Assembly (NCBI RefSeq): GCF_936928535.1
Contig: NZ_CAKZHY010000093.1
Coordinates: 62,001 to 126,000 of the forward strand
DNA from: an uncultured Bradyrhizobium sp.
GTDB lineage: Bacteria > Pseudomonadota > Alphaproteobacteria > Rhizobiales > Xanthobacteraceae
Direction of reading: 5' to 3'
DNA length: 64,000 nt
Each line of letters starts with the position of its first letter. Position 1 is the stretch's first letter. A model generated the notes under the pieces. It was not told the origin of the DNA. It did not search any database and was given only the letters and a program-made list of their open reading frames with translations. Shown in pieces: positions 60,189 through 64,000 of this stretch. The translations under genes and the position numbers were made by a program.

Positions 60189-60728
60189 TCAAGCCTTCAA
60201 CTCCACCGTCCTGAACTCCGCCGGCAGGATCACCTCGAGCAGTTCGACGTCATCAGAGTAATCCAAAATCATATGCTTGATCTTCGGCGGCTGGGTCCAG
60301 GCGCTGCCTTGCTGCATCATGGTCTCGCCCTGGCCGTCCATGTAGGTTTTCACCCAGCCCTTGAGCACGTAGACCATCTGGAAGTCGACGTCGTGGAAAT
60401 GCAGTTTCGAGACCTCGGCCGGATCGCAGGGGCCTTGCAGGCGGATGACGTGGGCTTGGGCCAGACCATGCGAAGCAGCGGCGATGCCGAGGTCGCGGTA
60501 TTTGGCGTAGGCGCGCAGGCCATCAGCTTTGAAATCTTCCTCGCGGTGATGGCTAATGGCGATGCGCTGCTTGGGGCGCGACGGCTTCTTTGCAACAGTC
60601 TTGACGGTTATCGTGCGCGCCTTCGCCTTCACGGCCTTGCGTGCCGAGGATCGTGCGGCAGACTTGGCGCCGCTCCGCTTCTTCACCGCGGTCTGGGCTG
60701 CGTTGCGCGATTTGGTTTTTTTGGCCAT
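60189..60728 (-). CDS. Cupin-domain protein with Lys/Ala-rich N-terminus
   Basis: The 179-residue protein has a basic, low-complexity N-terminus (AKKTKSRNAAQTAVKKRSG, about 60 residues of Lys, Ala and Arg). A single cupin domain follows with LHFHDVDFQMVYVLKGWVKT and the later HMILDYSDDVELLEVILPAE. Histidine metal ligands are visible in LHFHD. GGGAGGCC precedes the ATG at 60728. Cupin proteins of this size are metal-dependent enzymes or binding proteins; the long basic extension might contact nucleic acid or surfaces and is the unusual part. Function unknown. Confidence 0.8.
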   Translation of the reverse strand: MAKKTKSRNAAQTAVKKRSGAKSAARSSARKAVKAKARTITVKTVAKKPSRPKQRIAISHHREEDFKADGLRAYAKYRDLGIAAASHGLAQAHVIRLQGPCDPAEVSKLHFHDVDFQMVYVLKGWVKTYMDGQGETMMQQGSAWTQPPKIKHMILDYSDDVELLEVILPAEFRTVELKA

Positions 60729-60780
60729 GGGCCGGCCTCCCCTGTTGTTATCGCGGAAGGCTAACACGGAAACGGGTCTC

Positions 60781-60876
60781 GTAGGGTGGGCAAAGCGGAG
60801 CGTGCCCACGTTCTGCGTGCGATCAAGGAGAGATGGTGGGCACGGCGCGCGAAGAGCGCGCCTTTGCCTACCCTAC
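60781..60876. repeat. Palindromic repeat with GTAGGGTGGGCAAAGC ends, copy 2
   Basis: GTAGGGTGGGCAAAGCGGAG at the left and GCCTTTGCCTACCCTAC at the right, with inner CGTGCCCAC and GTGGGCACG. It shows the same layout as 40062-40151. Confidence 0.8.
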
Positions 60877-60910
60877 GCGATCCGCGTTCGCCGCAAGAGC
60901 GGTGCTCGCC

Positions 60911-61198
60911 TCAATGCAGCCGGAACACGCCGTCCACGGCGCGCAACTCGGCGGGCTTGATCAGCTTGGAATGCGCCACGGTCACCGAATGCAGGGGGCC
61001 GTCGAGCTTCTCGGTCCAGAACGCCAGGAAATCGGTCAGCGCCGGGAATTTCGGAAACATGTCGTAGTTCTGCCAGACGTAGGTCTGGAGCAGTGAGGGA
61101 TGATCCGGCATCCGGTAGAGAATTTGGGCTGTCGTCAGCCCGTAACCCAGCATCTGTTTCCGAAAGTCCTCGGAAACGCCCCCAACCCGCAGTCCCAT
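60911..61198 (-). CDS. usg: Usg family protein
   Basis: The 95-residue protein matches the short Usg family (COG5425), first noted next to trp genes and frequent in alphaproteobacteria. Recognisable parts are FRKQMLGYGLTTAQILYRMP, DHPSLLQTYVWQNYDMFPKF and LIKPAELRAVDGVF. The start at 61198 has a perfect AAAGGAGG ribosome binding site. No catalytic function is known. It is divergent from groES, and its promoter would share the CIRCE-like region upstream of groES, about 150 bases from the first such element. Confidence 0.88.
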   Translation of the reverse strand: MGLRVGGVSEDFRKQMLGYGLTTAQILYRMPDHPSLLQTYVWQNYDMFPKFPALTDFLAFWTEKLDGPLHSVTVAHSKLIKPAELRAVDGVFRLH

Positions 61199-61352
61199 GC
61201 CAACCTCCTTTGCAGGAGCGCATTCAGGGGGTGGCTTTCCGGGTACGCGCACGAGCCACCCGATGGAGATGCGCTCACATGAGAGAAATGTGACGCAAAC
61301 TGACAATCCATCTCAAGCCCAAAAGTTTAACAAGTTGTTGAAATTCAATGCT

Positions 61353-61379
61353 TTAGCAGCAGAGCCCGCTCCGTGCTAA
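61353..61379 (+). promoter_or_regulatory. CIRCE-like element 1
   Basis: TTAGCAGCA, nine bases, then CCGTGCTAA, compared with the CIRCE consensus TTAGCACTC-N9-GAGTGCTAA: 13 of 18 positions agree. HrcA binds such sites to repress groESL. Confidence 0.4.
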
Positions 61380-61416
61380 TACGGTTCCCACGGTCGGTTA
61401 ACGATGGGAAAGAGAT

Positions 61417-61443
61417 TTGGCAGACAGCGCTATCGAGTGCTGA
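61417..61443 (+). promoter_or_regulatory. CIRCE-like element 2
   Basis: TTGGCAGAC, nine bases, then GAGTGCTGA: 14 of 18 positions agree with the CIRCE consensus. The spacing is exactly as expected. Confidence 0.5.
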
Positions 61444-61501
61444 TTTTTCTGCTAGAAGCCCTTGCCCCCGCAAAAATCGTGGCTTATCTCATCTGTGCCC
61501 G

Positions 61502-61528
61502 CTGGCACTCGCTAGTTGGGATTGCTAA
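61502..61528 (+). promoter_or_regulatory. CIRCE-like element 3, closest to groES
   Basis: CTGGCACTC, nine bases, then GATTGCTAA: 15 of 18 positions agree with the CIRCE consensus. It lies 45 bases before the groES start, a typical operator position. Confidence 0.6.
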
Positions 61529-61572
61529 CAATTCAGAAATCATCAACCCGAGCAATTGCTTAGGAGGACTGC

Positions 61573-61887
61573 ATGAACTTCCGTCCGCTTCACGACCGCG
61601 TCGTGGTCAAGCGCATCGACGCAGAAGAGAAGACCGCAGGCGGCATCATCATTCCCGACACTGCCAAGGAAAAGCCTTCGCAGGGCGAAGTCGTTGCCGT
61701 CGGCCCCGGTGGCCGCGACGAGGCTGGCAAGCTGATCCCGATCGACCTGAAGGTCGGCGATCGCGTGCTGTTCGGCAAGTGGTCCGGAACCGAGGTCAAG
61801 ATCGATAGCGTCGATCTCCTGATCATGAAGGAAAGCGACATCATGGGCGTCCTCGACGTCCCCGCTTCCAAGAAGAAGGCGGCCTAA
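61573..61887 (+). CDS. groES: Co-chaperonin GroES
   Basis: The 104-residue protein is the heptameric lid of the GroEL folding chamber. The sequence opens [20 protein letters not shown], followed by the mobile-loop region ([19 protein letters not shown]) that contacts GroEL, and ends with [22 protein letters not shown] precedes the ATG. groEL begins 47 bases downstream, the standard groESL order. The upstream CIRCE-like sites suggest HrcA control. The alanine/lysine tail (PASKKKAA) is a common variation. Confidence 0.97.
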   Translation: MNFRPLHDRVVVKRIDAEEKTAGGIIIPDTAKEKPSQGEVVAVGPGGRDEAGKLIPIDLKVGDRVLFGKWSGTEVKIDSVDLLIMKESDIMGVLDVPASKKKAA

Positions 61888-61913
61888 CAGCCCCTCTCTC
61901 CCTCCAGTCATAA

Positions 61914-63575
<1,662 letters not shown>

Positions 63576-63599
63576 GGTCCAACACCCTCGAGAACCACG

Positions 63600-63631
63600 A
63601 AACCCCGGCAGCGATGCCGGGGTTTTTGTTT
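63600..63631 (+). terminator. Intrinsic terminator of groESL
   Basis: AAACCCCGGCA and TGCCGGGGTTT form an 11-base perfect stem around GCGA. TTTTTGTTTT runs on from the right arm. It lies 25 bases after the groEL stop. Confidence 0.93.
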
Positions 63632-63652
63632 TGAACAACTTCTCTCCGCGCC

Positions 63653-64000
63653 CTACTGCACCTTCCCGATCCGCTCCACGCGCAGATCGCCGTCGGAATC
63701 GAGCGACCAGAAGATCCGCGTCACCTTGCCGATGAGATTGTCCATCGGGACAAAACCCATCACGGCCTTGAAGCGGCTGTCGGTGGAGTTGTCCCTGTTG
63801 TCGCCCATCGCGAAGAAATGGCCCGGAGGTACGGTGTAAACTTCCGTGTTGTCCGCATAGCCATTGTCGACGCAGTCGTAGGTGATGTAGCTCGCCCCGT
63901 TCGGCATGGTCTCGCGCCAGCGCTTGACCCTGGTCCCGGTCTCGCCGCCGCAGGCCGAGCCGGCGGAAACCTCCTTCAGCGCGACGCGCGCGACGGGCTT
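63653..64000 (-). CDS. lepB: Signal peptidase I, C-terminal part (5' end outside window)
   Basis: The gene enters the window from the right, so only the C-terminal 115 residues are seen. The conserved box FFAMGDNRDNSTDSR of type I signal peptidases is clear, and the end (FWSLDSDGDLRVERIGKVQ) is typical. The catalytic serine and lysine lie beyond the window edge. The enzyme is a membrane-bound peptidase that removes signal peptides on the periplasmic side. The frame is open through the last base. It is convergent with groEL, with the terminator hairpin between. Confidence 0.93.
   Translation of the reverse strand, partial: KPVARVALKEVSAGSACGGETGTRVKRWRETMPNGASYITYDCVDNGYADNTEVYTVPPGHFFAMGDNRDNSTDSRFKAVMGFVPMDNLIGKVTRIFWSLDSDGDLRVERIGKVQ

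Larger units (their letters stand above)
61199..61572. promoter_or_regulatory. usg/groES divergent intergenic region
   Basis: This 374-base gap holds three CIRCE-like inverted repeats (listed separately) and the groES leader. It is more AT-rich than the neighbouring genes. A short plus-strand frame (from 61404) runs into groES in another frame and is not supported as a gene. Confidence 0.6.

Noticed and set aside
30888..60876. Palindromic repeats as a CRISPR array or insertion sequences
   Set aside because: The units are scattered singly between genes, not regularly spaced with spacers, and encode no transposase.
61404..61808. Plus-strand open frame covering the groES leader and running into groES out of frame
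   Set aside because: It overlaps two CIRCE-like sites and groES in a different frame, with no ribosome binding site or family feature.

Overview
The window reads as a chromosomal segment of a GC-rich alphaproteobacterium, most likely Bradyrhizobium or a close relative (inferred from family content and repeat style; no database search was possible). Supporting features are a usg gene, a DUF3126 gene, a zf-CHCC zinc-finger gene, groESL preceded by CIRCE-like operators, a CtrA-type box, and many short palindromic intergenic repeats. No transposase, integrase, phage gene or CRISPR array was seen.

Layout. 1-1.5 kb: end of a polyamine-type ABC permease coupled to an Asp/Glu/hydantoin racemase. 1.6-7.6 kb: small zinc-ribbon, coiled-coil, Gly/His/Trp-rich and RMF-like proteins, a HAMP-PAS-PAS membrane receptor without an output domain, and a gamma carbonic anhydrase. 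7.8-10.4 kb: a LysR regulator divergent from a short-chain dehydrogenase and an F420-dependent-type reductase. 10.5-14.2 kb: two tandem secreted caspase-like proteins. 14.5-25.8 kb: serine acetyltransferase, uncharacterised membrane and periplasmic proteins, an alpha/beta hydrolase, a flavin monooxygenase, a tRNA-Leu(UAA), two coupled GT87-like glycosyltransferases of which the last ends inside the tRNA gene on the opposite strand, and a Bcr/CflA-like drug exporter.

26-40 kb is a peptide uptake and hydrolysis island. Two duplicated dipeptide-type binding proteins (minus strand) face a plus-strand run of M20 peptidase, two permeases, a fused double ATPase, an MlrC-type M81 metallopeptidase, a second M20 amidohydrolase, an amidase and an enoyl-CoA hydratase. 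Together they could import small peptides or N-acylated compounds and take them apart. 40-45 kb holds metabolic genes: quinone oxidoreductase, DsbA-fold isomerase, MetE-like protein, xanthine phosphoribosyltransferase and a CinA-type protein.

45.3-49.6 kb carries the most intriguing system: a circularly permuted ATP-grasp protein, an alpha-E protein, a transglutaminase and the proteasome-like peptidase Anbu. This set suggests peptide or isopeptide bond synthesis paired with proteolysis; its substrate is not known to me. 50.5-57.2 kb is an AraC-regulated sugar or polyol uptake cluster (binding protein, ATPase, permease, dehydrogenase, FGGY kinase). The end holds an MFS exporter, a CNT nucleoside transporter, a cupin protein, usg, groESL with three CIRCE-like inverted repeats and a strong terminator, and the C-terminal part of signal peptidase I.

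Palindromic repeats with GTCATTCCGG- or GTCATTGCGAG-type ends, and a second family with GTAGGGTGGGCAAAGC ends, are all between 30.8 and 60.9 kb; none complete was seen in the first 30 kb. All coordinates were read by eye.
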